Shown in pieces: positions 34,567 to 43,345 of a stretch of DNA of 64,000 nt (position 1 is the stretch's first letter; every line of letters starts with the position of its first letter). Under the pieces are notes generated by a model, which saw only the letters and a list, made by a program, of their open reading frames with translations, had not been told where the DNA came from and did no database searches. The DNA is taken from positions 2,565,992 through 2,629,991 of the forward strand of contig NZ_CP009245.1 in the NCBI RefSeq assembly GCF_001941445.1. Direction: 5' to 3'. The DNA comes from Corynebacterium aquilae DSM 44791 (GTDB lineage Bacteria; Actinomycetota; Actinomycetes; Mycobacteriales; Mycobacteriaceae). A program made the position numbers and the translations under genes.

Positions 34567-35862
34567 CTACTTGCCTTCCTGCATCACATCGTGGCGCACG
34601 ATGGTCTGGTCGCGGCCGGGGCCGACACCGATGTAGGAGATCCGGCAGCCGGAGACCTTCTCCAGGAACAGGACATAGTCCTGAGCCTTTTGGGGCAGTT
34701 CCTCGAAGGTCTTGCAGTTGGTGATGTCCTCATCCCACGCCGGCATGGTCTCCAGGATGGGGGTGGCGTGGTGGAACTCGGACTGGGTCAGTGGCATTTC
34801 GTCGTAGCGCACACCATCAACATCGTAGGCGACACACACCGGGATCTCACCGATACCGGTGAGCACGTCCAGCTTGGTAAGGAACAGGTCCGTGAAGCCG
34901 TTGACGCGGGAAGCGTAGCGGGCGATCACGGCGTCGTACCAGCCACAGCGGCGCTTACGGCCGGTGTTCACGCCGACCTCACCGCCGGTGGTCTGCAGGT
35001 ACTCGCCCCACTTGTCGAACAGCTCCGTTGGGAACGGGCCGGCGCCAACGCGGGTGGTATAAGCCTTGATAATGCCCAGGGAGCTGGTAATCCGGGTCGG
35101 GCCGATACCGGCACCAACGCAAGCACCACCGGCGGTCGGGTTGGAGGAGGTCACGAACGGGTAGGTGCCGTGATCCACGTCGAGCATGGTGGCCTGGCCA
35201 CCCTCCATCAGCACGTGCTTGCCCTCATCCAGAGCCTTATTGAGCACCAGCTCACTATCAATGACCATGGGGCGCAGACGATCCGCATAGGACAGGAAGT
35301 AATCCACGATCTCATCGGCGACAATCGCCTTGCGGTTGTACATCTTCACCAGGATCTGGTTTTTGACATCCAGGGCAGATTCGACCTTCTGACGCAGAAT
35401 CGACTCATCAAAGATGTCCTGCACGCGGATACCGACGCGGGAAACCTTATCGGCATAGGTCGGGCCAATGCCGCGACCCGTGGTGCCGATGGCGCGCTTA
35501 CCGAGGAAACGCTCCTGCACCCGGTCAAGCACCTGGTGGTAGGGGGCGACAACGTGTGCGTTGGCGGAAATACGCAGCCGGGAGGCGTTAGCGCCACGGG
35601 CCTCCAGGCCATCGATCTCGTCGAACAGAGCCTCCAAGTTGATCACCACACCGTTGCCCAAAATCGGGGTGGCGTTCTCGCTGAGAACACCCGCCGGCAG
35701 GAGCTTCAGCTCGTACTTCTCGCCGCCCACAACCACGGTGTGACCAGCGTTGTTACCGCCGTTGGGTTTGACGACATAGTCGACGACACCGCCGAGGATG
35801 TCCGTAGCTTTGCCTTTACCTTCGTCGCCCCACTGGGCGCCGACAATGACGATTGCGGCCAT
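34567..35862 (-). CDS. purA: adenylosuccinate synthetase
   Basis: The protein has 431 residues from ATG 35862 ([18 protein letters not shown]); upstream frame extension to 36036 is not conserved. The P-loop [18 protein letters not shown], the signature [11 protein letters not shown], the [21 protein letters not shown] segment, and RKRRCGWYD near the C-terminus are all present. It converts IMP and aspartate to adenylosuccinate with GTP in AMP synthesis. AAAGGGACGG lies upstream. Confidence 0.96.
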   Translation of the reverse strand: MAAIVIVGAQWGDEGKGKATDILGGVVDYVVKPNGGNNAGHTVVVGGEKYELKLLPAGVLSENATPILGNGVVINLEALFDEIDGLEARGANASRLRISANAHVVAPYHQVLDRVQERFLGKRAIGTTGRGIGPTYADKVSRVGIRVQDIFDESILRQKVESALDVKNQILVKMYNRKAIVADEIVDYFLSYADRLRPMVIDSELVLNKALDEGKHVLMEGGQATMLDVDHGTYPFVTSSNPTAGGACVGAGIGPTRITSSLGIIKAYTTRVGAGPFPTELFDKWGEYLQTTGGEVGVNTGRKRRCGWYDAVIARYASRVNGFTDLFLTKLDVLTGIGEIPVCVAYDVDGVRYDEMPLTQSEFHHATPILETMPAWDEDITNCKTFEELPQKAQDYVLFLEKVSGCRISYIGVGPGRDQTIVRHDVMQEGK

Positions 35863-35955
35863 AGTGGCAGTACCGTCCCTTTGCATCTGATCGAGAGTTT
35901 TTAAACCGGCTGCCCATTCTACCCCGGCGACCAGGCAACCACATACACTAGGCAC

Positions 35956-36762
35956 ATGATTGTTTGTCTGTGCGGCGTCAACGGACCAGAGCTCGAAGGA
36001 GCCGAAAACCACCACCTTCCGCCCGTACCCAGCCAACGGGAACTGAAGTTCATCGACGCCGCAGCCAAAGACATCCTGCCGGTCGACCCCACCCCCTCCC
36101 TAGAGGAAATCGCCGCCCAACCGGATGTGGCCGAACAAGGCGCCCCCGGCCCCGCCCCACAACAACCCCCGCGCCCACTACGAGTCATCGTCATCGGCAA
36201 CGACTCCGCACTATCCGCCGTCGCCACCAGACTGATGCGCGCCGACATCATGTGGGTGGAACTCGCCTACGTCCCCACCGACCCCGCCTCACCCGCCGCC
36301 CAAGTACTAGGCCTGCCCGACACCCCCAGCCAATGCCTCGTCCAAGCGGTCAAAGGGGACGCCAAACCCATGCCCCTCATCCGCGACGATGCCGGCATCG
36401 CCTTGATGGGTGCCGCCACCATCACCCAAGCCGGCGCCGGGCAACTCACCGGAGAAATCGTCATCGACAACGACGTATTGATTTCCCACCACGCACAAAC
36501 CGGACTATTCGGGCGGGCCAAAAAGACCGGGCCCAAAGGCGCCCGCATCGTCCCCACCACCGACGCGCCCGGGCTCGCAGGGGTCGCACTACACAACGAA
36601 GACCTCACCGCCGACGCCTCCAGCGTGCTCACCGGGCGCGCCGCCCAAGCCGGCGGACCCGCACTCACCGTCACCGTCGACGGCATCCAACGGCCCCGCT
36701 CAGTAGAAAAAGTCACCTTCTACCGGCACCTAAGGGACGCACAAGTCGTACGCCCCGACTAG
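35956..36762 (+). CDS. conserved hypothetical protein divergent from purA
   Basis: The protein has 268 residues. [13 protein letters not shown] at the N-terminus is followed by a Pro/Ala-rich stretch to about residue 73. [20 protein letters not shown] segment then resembles the nucleotide-loop start of NAD-kinase/diacylglycerol-kinase folds, and a beta-rich C-terminal half contains a conserved-looking [16 protein letters not shown] basic patch. I cannot assign a function. Its position next to and divergent from purA matches Rv0358 in M. tuberculosis, another conserved protein of unknown role. Confidence 0.65.
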   Translation: MIVCLCGVNGPELEGAENHHLPPVPSQRELKFIDAAAKDILPVDPTPSLEEIAAQPDVAEQGAPGPAPQQPPRPLRVIVIGNDSALSAVATRLMRADIMWVELAYVPTDPASPAAQVLGLPDTPSQCLVQAVKGDAKPMPLIRDDAGIALMGAATITQAGAGQLTGEIVIDNDVLISHHAQTGLFGRAKKTGPKGARIVPTTDAPGLAGVALHNEDLTADASSVLTGRAAQAGGPALTVTVDGIQRPRSVEKVTFYRHLRDAQVVRPD

Positions 36763-37036
36763 GCCTTAGCCTAAAAACACTCCGGGGAGCACCAAACTCT
36801 TCTCCCCTCACACAAAATCGCCACAACGTACCCAGAGGAAACCCCCCTCCTCGGCGAGGATTTAACGCCAACCAACTCAGCACAAGGCAGACCCTGCCTG
36901 CCAGGCTGGGTGAGATCCACCCCCAAATACACCCACAGCTATTGCGACGGGTGACTTTTCCAATAACCTGCCCCCCAAGTCGGAAGAAATACTTTCGCAC
37001 CTGCCTTAAGCACCTTCCACAAACGAAAGATCGACC

Positions 37037-37330
37037 ATGTTCATCATTGACATTGTTCTCGCACTACTCGCCGCAATCGCCGCCCCCTTCCACTTCGCCG
37101 GCGAGGCGCTGCTCCAGCCGGAATATTCTCACGTTGCCGCATCCGACAACGACAAAGCTTCAGACAAGGATGAATTCTTCGCCAAGGTTCATCAACACGT
37201 CTTCAGCAGCGTGCCCAACAAAAACAACTGCACCGCACCCAATGCTGGGACCCCAGCGTTGCAGACCGCCGAAGCTCCGCAGCCTGTGAAGTGCGCACCC
37301 ACCACCTACCACCCGCTAGGTTCTTCCTAA
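37037..37330 (+). CDS. small exported or membrane-attached protein
   Basis: The protein has 97 residues. GAAAGA lies nine bases before the ATG. Residues 1-25 (MFIIDIVLALLAAIAAPFHFAG) are hydrophobic, as a signal peptide or anchor. The rest is polar and carries two Cys (NCTAPN and VKCAP) that could form a disulfide outside the cell. I recognise no family. A perfect terminator follows at 37341, which supports that it is expressed. The 274 bases before it hold no gene. Confidence 0.5.
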   Translation: MFIIDIVLALLAAIAAPFHFAGEALLQPEYSHVAASDNDKASDKDEFFAKVHQHVFSSVPNKNNCTAPNAGTPALQTAEAPQPVKCAPTTYHPLGSS

Positions 37331-37340
37331 CCCCACATAC

Positions 37341-37382
37341 TTTGGCGGCGTGACCACAATAGCTGATGGTCACGCCGCCAAA
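37341..37382. terminator. perfect 16-bp bidirectional terminator
   Basis: TTTGGCGGCGTGACCA and TGGTCACGCCGCCAAA form a perfect stem around a 10-base loop, followed by ATTATTCTTC on the plus strand. It serves the 37037 gene and the convergent FUSC gene. Confidence 0.88.
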
Positions 37383-37383
37383 A

Positions 37384-38523
37384 TTATTCTTCGACAACCT
37401 CCGGCGGAAGCGCCGGATGCTCACTAGTGGGCCTCAACGTGGCCTGCGCACTACGGCGCGACATGCCACAAATCTGCAACAAATCCACAATGATCGAACG
37501 GGTCTGCCCCAAAATAACCTGGGCAGACAACACCCGATCCTGGGCGATCTCCAAACCCGACTGGGCCGCCAACTTGCGCAGCACCTTCGTCAACTCCGCG
37601 GTCTCCGCCGAAGCATCTTTTGCACCACTGCCCGCATACATATGCGCCAGCCGATCAGTCACGGCCGCCAACTGCTGGATGATGTGGATCTGTTCCTCGC
37701 TGACGGTGTCGTGATCCTGGGCCAGCACCACCGAACGGCGCGCCATCACGCGCGTATTACGCATGACATTATCGACCGGGTTAAGCACCCGCACCAAGGA
37801 ATTCACCTGATGCTTCTGGCGCCACAACAGCGGCGACACCTTCAAAGACTCCTTGCCCTCCTTCGCGGCCGCAATCATGGCGTTGATGTTTGCCTGGGAA
37901 CCGCGCGCCCGCTGCAATGCAGCCTGAATACTATCCGGATCGCTCTCCCGCACCCCGCTTGCGACCTTCTCCAGCGTCGCCGACGCCAAAAACAGCACCT
38001 TGGAAATCTCCTGGCGCCCACCCTTCAACGGACTGGTGGGCAGCAGCGCAATCACCATCACGCCCACCAAACCACCGACGAAGGCGTCCAGCATGCGGCC
38101 CGAACCGCCGCTAGTACCCGGCGGCATGATGGTCGCGATCAGCACCGAACCAATCGCCGCCTGGGTCGCCATCAGCGGTCCCTTATCCACAAAAACGGCC
38201 AACGCTAGCGACACCATCACCAGCAACGGCATCTGCCACCAGCCGGTGCCGAAATGCCCGACAAACAAATCGCCGATGCCGACGCCGAGGGAGACACCAA
38301 TATTGAGCTCCACCGCGCGCCGCAAACGGTCACCGCCGGTCAACCCCAGCACAATCACCGCCGCCATCGGCGCAAAAAACGGCTGATGGTGGCTGAAAAG
38401 GTGCTGGGCGATCCAGTTCGCTAAACCGGCCGCCACACCCACCTGCAAGATGGGAAACAGCGAGGCGCGCAAACGATGCCAGCGGGTAGTGATCAGCTGG
38501 GGCGAATAATGCAGATCCAACAT
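37384..38523 (-). CDS. FUSC (aromatic-acid exporter-like) membrane protein
   Basis: The protein has 379 residues from ATG 38523 (MLDLHYSPQLITTRWHRLRAS). The frame extends to 38583 but that part lies in the fba terminator. Six short membrane helices lie in residues 25-165, including FFAPMAAVIVLGLTGGDRLRRAVELNIGV, which is typical of FUSC/ArAE transporters. A long cytoplasmic helical domain follows. It may export aromatic acids or similar amphipathic compounds; the substrate is not known. Confidence 0.82.
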   Translation of the reverse strand: MLDLHYSPQLITTRWHRLRASLFPILQVGVAAGLANWIAQHLFSHHQPFFAPMAAVIVLGLTGGDRLRRAVELNIGVSLGVGIGDLFVGHFGTGWWQMPLLVMVSLALAVFVDKGPLMATQAAIGSVLIATIMPPGTSGGSGRMLDAFVGGLVGVMVIALLPTSPLKGGRQEISKVLFLASATLEKVASGVRESDPDSIQAALQRARGSQANINAMIAAAKEGKESLKVSPLLWRQKHQVNSLVRVLNPVDNVMRNTRVMARRSVVLAQDHDTVSEEQIHIIQQLAAVTDRLAHMYAGSGAKDASAETAELTKVLRKLAAQSGLEIAQDRVLSAQVILGQTRSIIVDLLQICGMSRRSAQATLRPTSEHPALPPEVVEE

Positions 38524-38562
38524 GTGGAAAGTTTTAGCCTTCGTAGGGGGAACAACAACGAA

Positions 38563-38606
38563 CCCCGGGCGCATCCCACCCAAAGGAAAGGGGGATGCGC
38601 TCGGGG
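38563..38606 (-). terminator. terminator of fba
   Basis: CCCCGGGCGCATCCC pairs with GGGATGCGCTCGGGG with one mismatch. On the minus strand TTCGTTGTTGTT follows. Confidence 0.75.
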
Positions 38607-38659
38607 CTGTGTAACACTTACATGCCGACCACCCTAGTCGGGTGGCAGGCCGTGTCGGC

Positions 38660-39694
38660 TTACTTGCTCAAAGTGGTGCCAACGGAGTGCAGGTCGGTGC
38701 AGGACTCAACGATGCGCTCAGCCATGCCGGCCTCAGCAAGCTTGAGGTAGGAACGCGGGTCGTAAACCTTCTTGTTGCCGACCTCGCCGTCGATCTTCAG
38801 CACACCGTCGTAGTTGTTGAACATGTGGCCAACGATCGGGCGGGTGAAAGCGTACTGGGTGTCGGTGTCGACGTTCATCTTCACAACGCCGTAACGCAGA
38901 GCCTCTTCGATCTTCTCCTTCTCGGAGCCGGAGCCACCGTGGAAGACGAAGTCGAACGGCATAGCGTTCTCATCCAGGCCCAGCTTCTTGGCAGCAGCCT
39001 TCTGGCCCTCGAGCAGCACCTCGGGGCGCAGCTTGACGTTGCCCGGCTTGTACACGCCGTGAACGTTGCCGAAGGTTGCGGCCAGCAGGTAGCGGCCCTT
39101 CTCGCCGGTGCCGATAGCATCGACGGTCTTCTCGAAGTCCTCAACGGAGGTGTAGAGCTGAGCGCCGGCCTTAGCCTCAACGCCGTCCTCTTCGCCACCG
39201 ACGACACCGATCTCCAGCTCCAGGATGATGTTGGCGGCCTTAGCCTTAGCCAGCAGTTCCTGAGCGATCTCGAGGTTCTCGTCGATCGGAATAGCGGAAC
39301 CATCCCACATGTGGGACTGGAACAGGGGCAGCTCGCCACGGTCGACGCGCTCCTGGGAGATAGCGATCAGCGGACGAACGTAGGTGTCCAGCTTCTCCTT
39401 CTGGCAGTGGTCGGTGTGCAGCGCGATGTTGATCGGGTAGTTCTTGGCGGCCTCGTGAGCGAAAGCAGCCAGAGCGGTTGCACCCTTGACCATGTTCTTC
39501 ACGTTCAGACCAGAGCCGAACTCTGCGCCACCGGTAGAGAACTGGATGATGCCGTCGGACTCGGCATCGGCGAAGCCCTTCAGAGCGGCGTTGATGGTCT
39601 CGGAAGATGTGCAGTTGATGGCCGGAAGAGCGTAGCCGTTCTTCTTGGCCTTGGTCAGCATCTCGGCATAGACCTCAGGAGTTGCGATGGGCAT
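38660..39694 (-). CDS. fba: class II fructose-bisphosphate aldolase
   Basis: The protein has 344 residues from ATG 39694 (MPIATPEVYAEML), with GGAGG nine bases upstream. The class II zinc site is HTDHC at about 93-97. FVFHGGSGSEKEKIEEA and MNVDTDTQYAFTRP carry the phosphate- and metal-binding residues. It splits fructose-1,6-bisphosphate in glycolysis and runs in reverse in gluconeogenesis. Length equals the C. glutamicum enzyme. Its codon use is highly biased, as expected for an abundant protein. Confidence 0.96.
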   Translation of the reverse strand: MPIATPEVYAEMLTKAKKNGYALPAINCTSSETINAALKGFADAESDGIIQFSTGGAEFGSGLNVKNMVKGATALAAFAHEAAKNYPINIALHTDHCQKEKLDTYVRPLIAISQERVDRGELPLFQSHMWDGSAIPIDENLEIAQELLAKAKAANIILELEIGVVGGEEDGVEAKAGAQLYTSVEDFEKTVDAIGTGEKGRYLLAATFGNVHGVYKPGNVKLRPEVLLEGQKAAAKKLGLDENAMPFDFVFHGGSGSEKEKIEEALRYGVVKMNVDTDTQYAFTRPIVGHMFNNYDGVLKIDGEVGNKKVYDPRSYLKLAEAGMAERIVESCTDLHSVGTTLSK

Positions 39695-39953
39695 AAGGGG
39701 GAACCTCCGAAGTGGAAAGGCGGTTGATAAGAATCTGCCCTCAATTATGCCCCGCAAAGTGCCCGCTTGGTTGCCCGATTGCTCCCGATTTTTCTCACAT
39801 TGGTGCCCATTCGGGAGGATTACCAAAAAGAGAACGCGATGACCTGCACTTTTGAGGCCTAGGCAACGTTGGAAATACAAACGTGAGTTGCGCCACCGTC
39901 TGCGAGTTGTTGGCCACCCTCTACCCCCGCACTACGGCTAAGATGGCAAAACT

Positions 39954-40658
39954 ATGAGCTCCGCTTGTTTCACCGACTGCACCACCACGATCACCCAAGT
40001 CATGGCCCTCGGCCCCGACTGGATGGATCCGATGTACCTCCTGTCCGGCTCCGGACCTTTCGGAAACTTCATCCTCCCGGCCGTTTTCACCATCGTCTTC
40101 ATCGAATCTGGTCTTCTCTTCCCGCTGCTGCCTGGTGATTCCTTGCTGTTCACCGCGGGCATGCTCTCCAGCCAACCGGATCCTTTTGCCCCGCTGTGGC
40201 AGCTGCTGATCTTCATCCCGCTGGCGAGCTTCCTCGGCGACCAGTCCGGATACTGGATTGGCCGTAAATTTGGCGAGCACCTCCAAAACCGGCCCGACGG
40301 CAAAATCTTCAAGAAGGAATACCTCGAAGAATCCCACGCCTTCTTCGAAAAGCACGGCCCCATTACCGTCATCATTTGCCGCTTTGTTCCGATCGTGCGC
40401 ACCTACGCCCCACTCGTCGCCGGCATGAGCCGCATGGATTACCGGGTGTTTTTCCCCTTCTCCATCGCGGGCGCTCTGATCTGGGGCGCCGGCGTCACCC
40501 TGCTGGGCTCCTGGCTGGGCCAGTACCAGTGGGTTGCCGACAACATCGACATCATCTTCATTTCCATCGTGTTGGTGTCCATCATGCCGGGCGTCATCGG
40601 CGCCATTAAGGGTCGCAAGGCCTCCAAAAAGGCAAACAGCACCCCGCGCGTGAAGTAA
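39954..40658 (+). CDS. DedA family membrane protein
   Basis: The protein has 234 residues and 5-6 membrane helices. DedA-type features include FIESGLLFPLLPGDSLLFTAG, FLGDQSGYWIGRKFG, and RFVPIVRTYAPLVAGMSRMDYRVFF. Members are lipid scramblases/undecaprenyl-phosphate or phospholipid transporters at the inner membrane. The gene is divergent from fba and matches the Rv0364 position. It ends at a strong terminator. Confidence 0.9.
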   Translation: MSSACFTDCTTTITQVMALGPDWMDPMYLLSGSGPFGNFILPAVFTIVFIESGLLFPLLPGDSLLFTAGMLSSQPDPFAPLWQLLIFIPLASFLGDQSGYWIGRKFGEHLQNRPDGKIFKKEYLEESHAFFEKHGPITVIICRFVPIVRTYAPLVAGMSRMDYRVFFPFSIAGALIWGAGVTLLGSWLGQYQWVADNIDIIFISIVLVSIMPGVIGAIKGRKASKKANSTPRVK

Positions 40659-40672
40659 CAGCTCACAAGCCC

Positions 40673-40713
40673 AAAAGGTCCTGACTCCTCGTGTGAGGGT
40701 CAGGACCTTTTTT
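40673..40713. terminator. terminator between dedA and the GH76 gene
   Basis: AAAAGGTCCTGAC and GTCAGGACCTTTT form a perfect stem with a 13-base loop followed by TTT. It is A-rich on its left side, so it can also act on the minus strand. Confidence 0.88.
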
Positions 40714-40755
40714 AGTGGCTTTTCATGGGCGCACCCACCCAGCGGGCGGCCGGAC

Positions 40756-41940
40756 CTAGCGCTCGTAGCCAGCGGCCGCGACGCGGGCTGCAGCCTCCAG
40801 CAGCATCCAGCCGGACAGCTGTACCGACAGGTCGCGCTCGGGGATGCTGGAACCGCTGACTGCACCACCATGGGAGGAACCGACTGGGCCGGTGTTTTGC
40901 GGCAGGCGCGCATCCTCAGTCCAGGAGGCCGCGAAAACGGGCAGGCCATCGACTTCGAGGCGGTGGTTCCACACGCTTTCCGCACTCGACAGCACCAGTC
41001 GAGCAGCAATTTTCTTAGTGGCCTTATTCAGCCGGGTGTCATCCGGCAACGAAACGGCCACGTCCGCGAGATAACGCACCAGGATGCCTTTGAATAGGCC
41101 TCCGTCACCGCCGCCAGTGTTCCAGTCGATAACACCCTGCGGGGTGGCCATGTCTTTGGCGATGGCGTGGACCAAGTCCCGCAAACGCGTCACATAGCGC
41201 AGTACCTCGTCGGCTTTCTCGGCGTCCTCCACGCTGGCCACATCGGTGACACCAGTGTGTTCTCGCAGGCGATTGGAGATCTCCAGGCAAGCACCCAACA
41301 TCACGCCCTGACAGTAAGGGTGGATGTCTTTAACAACGTCGGGCCCGTGCATGCGCATGCGCACCCCGTCCATGATCAAGCCGCGCTCGTCGACCAGGTT
41401 GTCATAAACCCAGTCCGTCAGTGCCATCGCCTGATCCAGTCGACCGGTACGCGCCATCATGATTGCGGCCGGCCCATTGGTGGGCACGTTGTAGAAGGTT
41501 TCGTTGGTGCGCCAGGGCAGCACCCCCGTCAGCCCATCCTTGCCGGAGATGATGTCGAGTTCTAGCTCGCGGATGCGGGAAGGCACGCGCAGCTTTTTCA
41601 CTCCGCCGACGCGCCCGGCCGCCAGCGCCAGCCAGGACTTGTCGTCGTAGTAGCGGTTGGACGCCAGCCCCCGCAGGTTTCGCAGGCGGATGCCACGCAT
41701 GGTGTTTTTGATGATGCGCACCCGCGGGGCGGTGGTGCGGCGATTTGCCGCGTCGATGAGGCAATCCAGGTAGTGGGCCTGCCACCAGTAGTGCCACCGG
41801 AAAAAAGCCTTGTCTTTGGCGGTTGCCGGCCAACTAACCACTGCCAAATTGGTGCGGGGGATGCCCCACACTCGGCTGGAGTGTCGCTCATTGATGGCTG
41901 CCTCAGCCAGGTCAGCCCGGTGCGCCCATTTTTCTTGCAC
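40756..41940 (-). CDS. glycoside hydrolase family 76-like protein
   Basis: The protein has 394 residues and no signal peptide, so it should be cytoplasmic. GH76 (alpha-1,6-mannanase) fold motifs are seen: RWHYWWQAHYLDCLIDA, SNRYYDDKSWLALA with the Asp pair region, NETFYNVPTNGPAAIMMARTGR, and DVVKDIHPYCQGVMLGACLE. Its position after DedA matches Rv0365c. Cell-wall lipomannan contains alpha-1,6-mannose, so a role in mannan turnover is possible, but lack of a secretion signal argues for an internal substrate. Confidence 0.82.
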   Translation of the reverse strand: MQEKWAHRADLAEAAINERHSSRVWGIPRTNLAVVSWPATAKDKAFFRWHYWWQAHYLDCLIDAANRRTTAPRVRIIKNTMRGIRLRNLRGLASNRYYDDKSWLALAAGRVGGVKKLRVPSRIRELELDIISGKDGLTGVLPWRTNETFYNVPTNGPAAIMMARTGRLDQAMALTDWVYDNLVDERGLIMDGVRMRMHGPDVVKDIHPYCQGVMLGACLEISNRLREHTGVTDVASVEDAEKADEVLRYVTRLRDLVHAIAKDMATPQGVIDWNTGGGDGGLFKGILVRYLADVAVSLPDDTRLNKATKKIAARLVLSSAESVWNHRLEVDGLPVFAASWTEDARLPQNTGPVGSSHGGAVSGSSIPERDLSVQLSGWMLLEAAARVAAAGYER

Positions 41941-42041
41941 GATTATCTCTTCGCGTTGATCGTCTGCATTGTTACACAGTCGTTACACACTTCTACCACG
42001 CTCATCCGCGTGGGTTAAATGCCCGCACCCCCGCCAGGGAC

Positions 42042-42725
42042 CTACCACGCGTTGCGCAGGTCAGCATGCTGCCGAATCCATGCATGCATCGCGATACCGC
42101 TGGCGACACCGACGTTGATGCTGCGCGTCGACCCAAACTGGGCAATGGAACAGGTCATTGTCGCAGCCTGCTGCGCGTCCTCGCTCACCCCGGGGCCTTC
42201 CTGCCCAAACAGCAGCAGGCACCGGCGCGGCAGCTCGGCCGTCTCCAAGGGAACGCAACCGGGGGTGTTGTCGATGGCCACCACGGTCAGGTCTTGCTCC
42301 CGCGCCCACGCCATCAGATCAGCAACACTGTCGTGGTGCAGTAGGTGCTGATAACGATCGGTCACCATCGCCCCGCGACGATTCCAGCGTCGCCGGCCCA
42401 CAATATGCACCGTCGCCACAGCGAAAGCGTTCGCGGTGCGCACCACCGTGCCGATGTTGGCATCGTTTTCGAAATTTTCGATCGCGATGTGCAGCTCATG
42501 GCGGCGGGTGTCGATGTCAGCGACGATGGCATCGCGGGTCATGTACCGGTAGGCGTCCACCACGTTGCGGCTATCGCCACCATCGAGCAACTCCGGATCG
42601 TAGCGCTCATCGCTCGGGCGTGGCTGCCCGGGGTGTTCTTCCTCCCAGGGGCCTACGCCACGTCGGGCGGGAAACCATTCCGTCGGCCCCCGCTCGATGG
42701 GCGGTGTGAAAGGTTGTTCAGCCAT
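42042..42725 (-). CDS. SpoU (TrmH) family RNA methyltransferase
   Basis: The protein has 227 residues. The three SpoU motifs are intact: NDANIGTVVRTANAF, CLLLFGQEGPGVS and FGSTRSINVGVASGIAM, which build the trefoil knot that binds S-adenosylmethionine. It should 2'-O-methylate a tRNA or rRNA nucleotide. The N-terminal 60 residues are charged and variable. It follows pyrE by six bases on the same strand, and the same order occurs around Rv0380c-Rv0382c. Confidence 0.88.
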   Translation of the reverse strand: MAEQPFTPPIERGPTEWFPARRGVGPWEEEHPGQPRPSDERYDPELLDGGDSRNVVDAYRYMTRDAIVADIDTRRHELHIAIENFENDANIGTVVRTANAFAVATVHIVGRRRWNRRGAMVTDRYQHLLHHDSVADLMAWAREQDLTVVAIDNTPGCVPLETAELPRRCLLLFGQEGPGVSEDAQQAATMTCSIAQFGSTRSINVGVASGIAMHAWIRQHADLRNAW

Positions 42726-42731
42726 GTGTAC

Positions 42732-43286
42732 TTAGGCGAGGTCCAGGTCGTCCAGACCCAGCAGGAAGCGGTATTCCAGCCCCTCGTCCGCAATCACCTT
42801 GTCGGCGCCGGTAGCGCGGTCCACGACGGTGGCGACACCCACCACGATGGCACCGGCTTCTTTCAGCGCCGCCACTGCGGTGAGGGGGGAATTGCCGGTA
42901 GTGGTGGTGTCTTCGACCACCAACACCCGCTTGCCCACCACGTCTGCGCCCTCAATGCGGCGCTGCATGCCGTGCTTTTTGGCTTCCTTGCGCACCACGA
43001 AAGCATCGATGGGGCGACCGGGGGCGAGCATGATGGCGGTGGCCACCGGGTCTGCACCCAGCGTGAGTCCACCCACGGCATCGAAGTCCCAGTCCGCGGT
43101 GAGCTCACGCAGGAGCCGACCGATCAGCGGCGAGGATTCGTGCTGCAGGGTCGCGCGCCGCAAATCGACGTAGTAGTCGGCTTCCTTGCCGGAGCTCAAA
43201 GTCACCTTGCCGTGCACGACGGCGAGTTGTTTGACGAGCTCCGCCAGGCGGGCACGGTCTTCAGCATTCACGGTGGGCACACTCAC
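42732..43286 (-). CDS. pyrE: orotate phosphoribosyltransferase
   Basis: The protein has 184 residues. The PRPP loop VLVVEDTTTTGNSPLTAV and the EADYYVDLRRATLQHE segment identify orotate phosphoribosyltransferase. It makes OMP from orotate and PRPP in pyrimidine synthesis. It is closely followed by the SpoU gene and preceded by the Rv0383c-like gene in the same direction, so these may be one transcript. Confidence 0.93.
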   Translation of the reverse strand: MSVPTVNAEDRARLAELVKQLAVVHGKVTLSSGKEADYYVDLRRATLQHESSPLIGRLLRELTADWDFDAVGGLTLGADPVATAIMLAPGRPIDAFVVRKEAKKHGMQRRIEGADVVGKRVLVVEDTTTTGNSPLTAVAALKEAGAIVVGVATVVDRATGADKVIADEGLEYRFLLGLDDLDLA

Positions 43287-43345
43287 GGCGCACTACTCCT
43301 CAATCACATGGTTGGCGTGGGAAAGTTTTTCCTCACCGCACGAGT

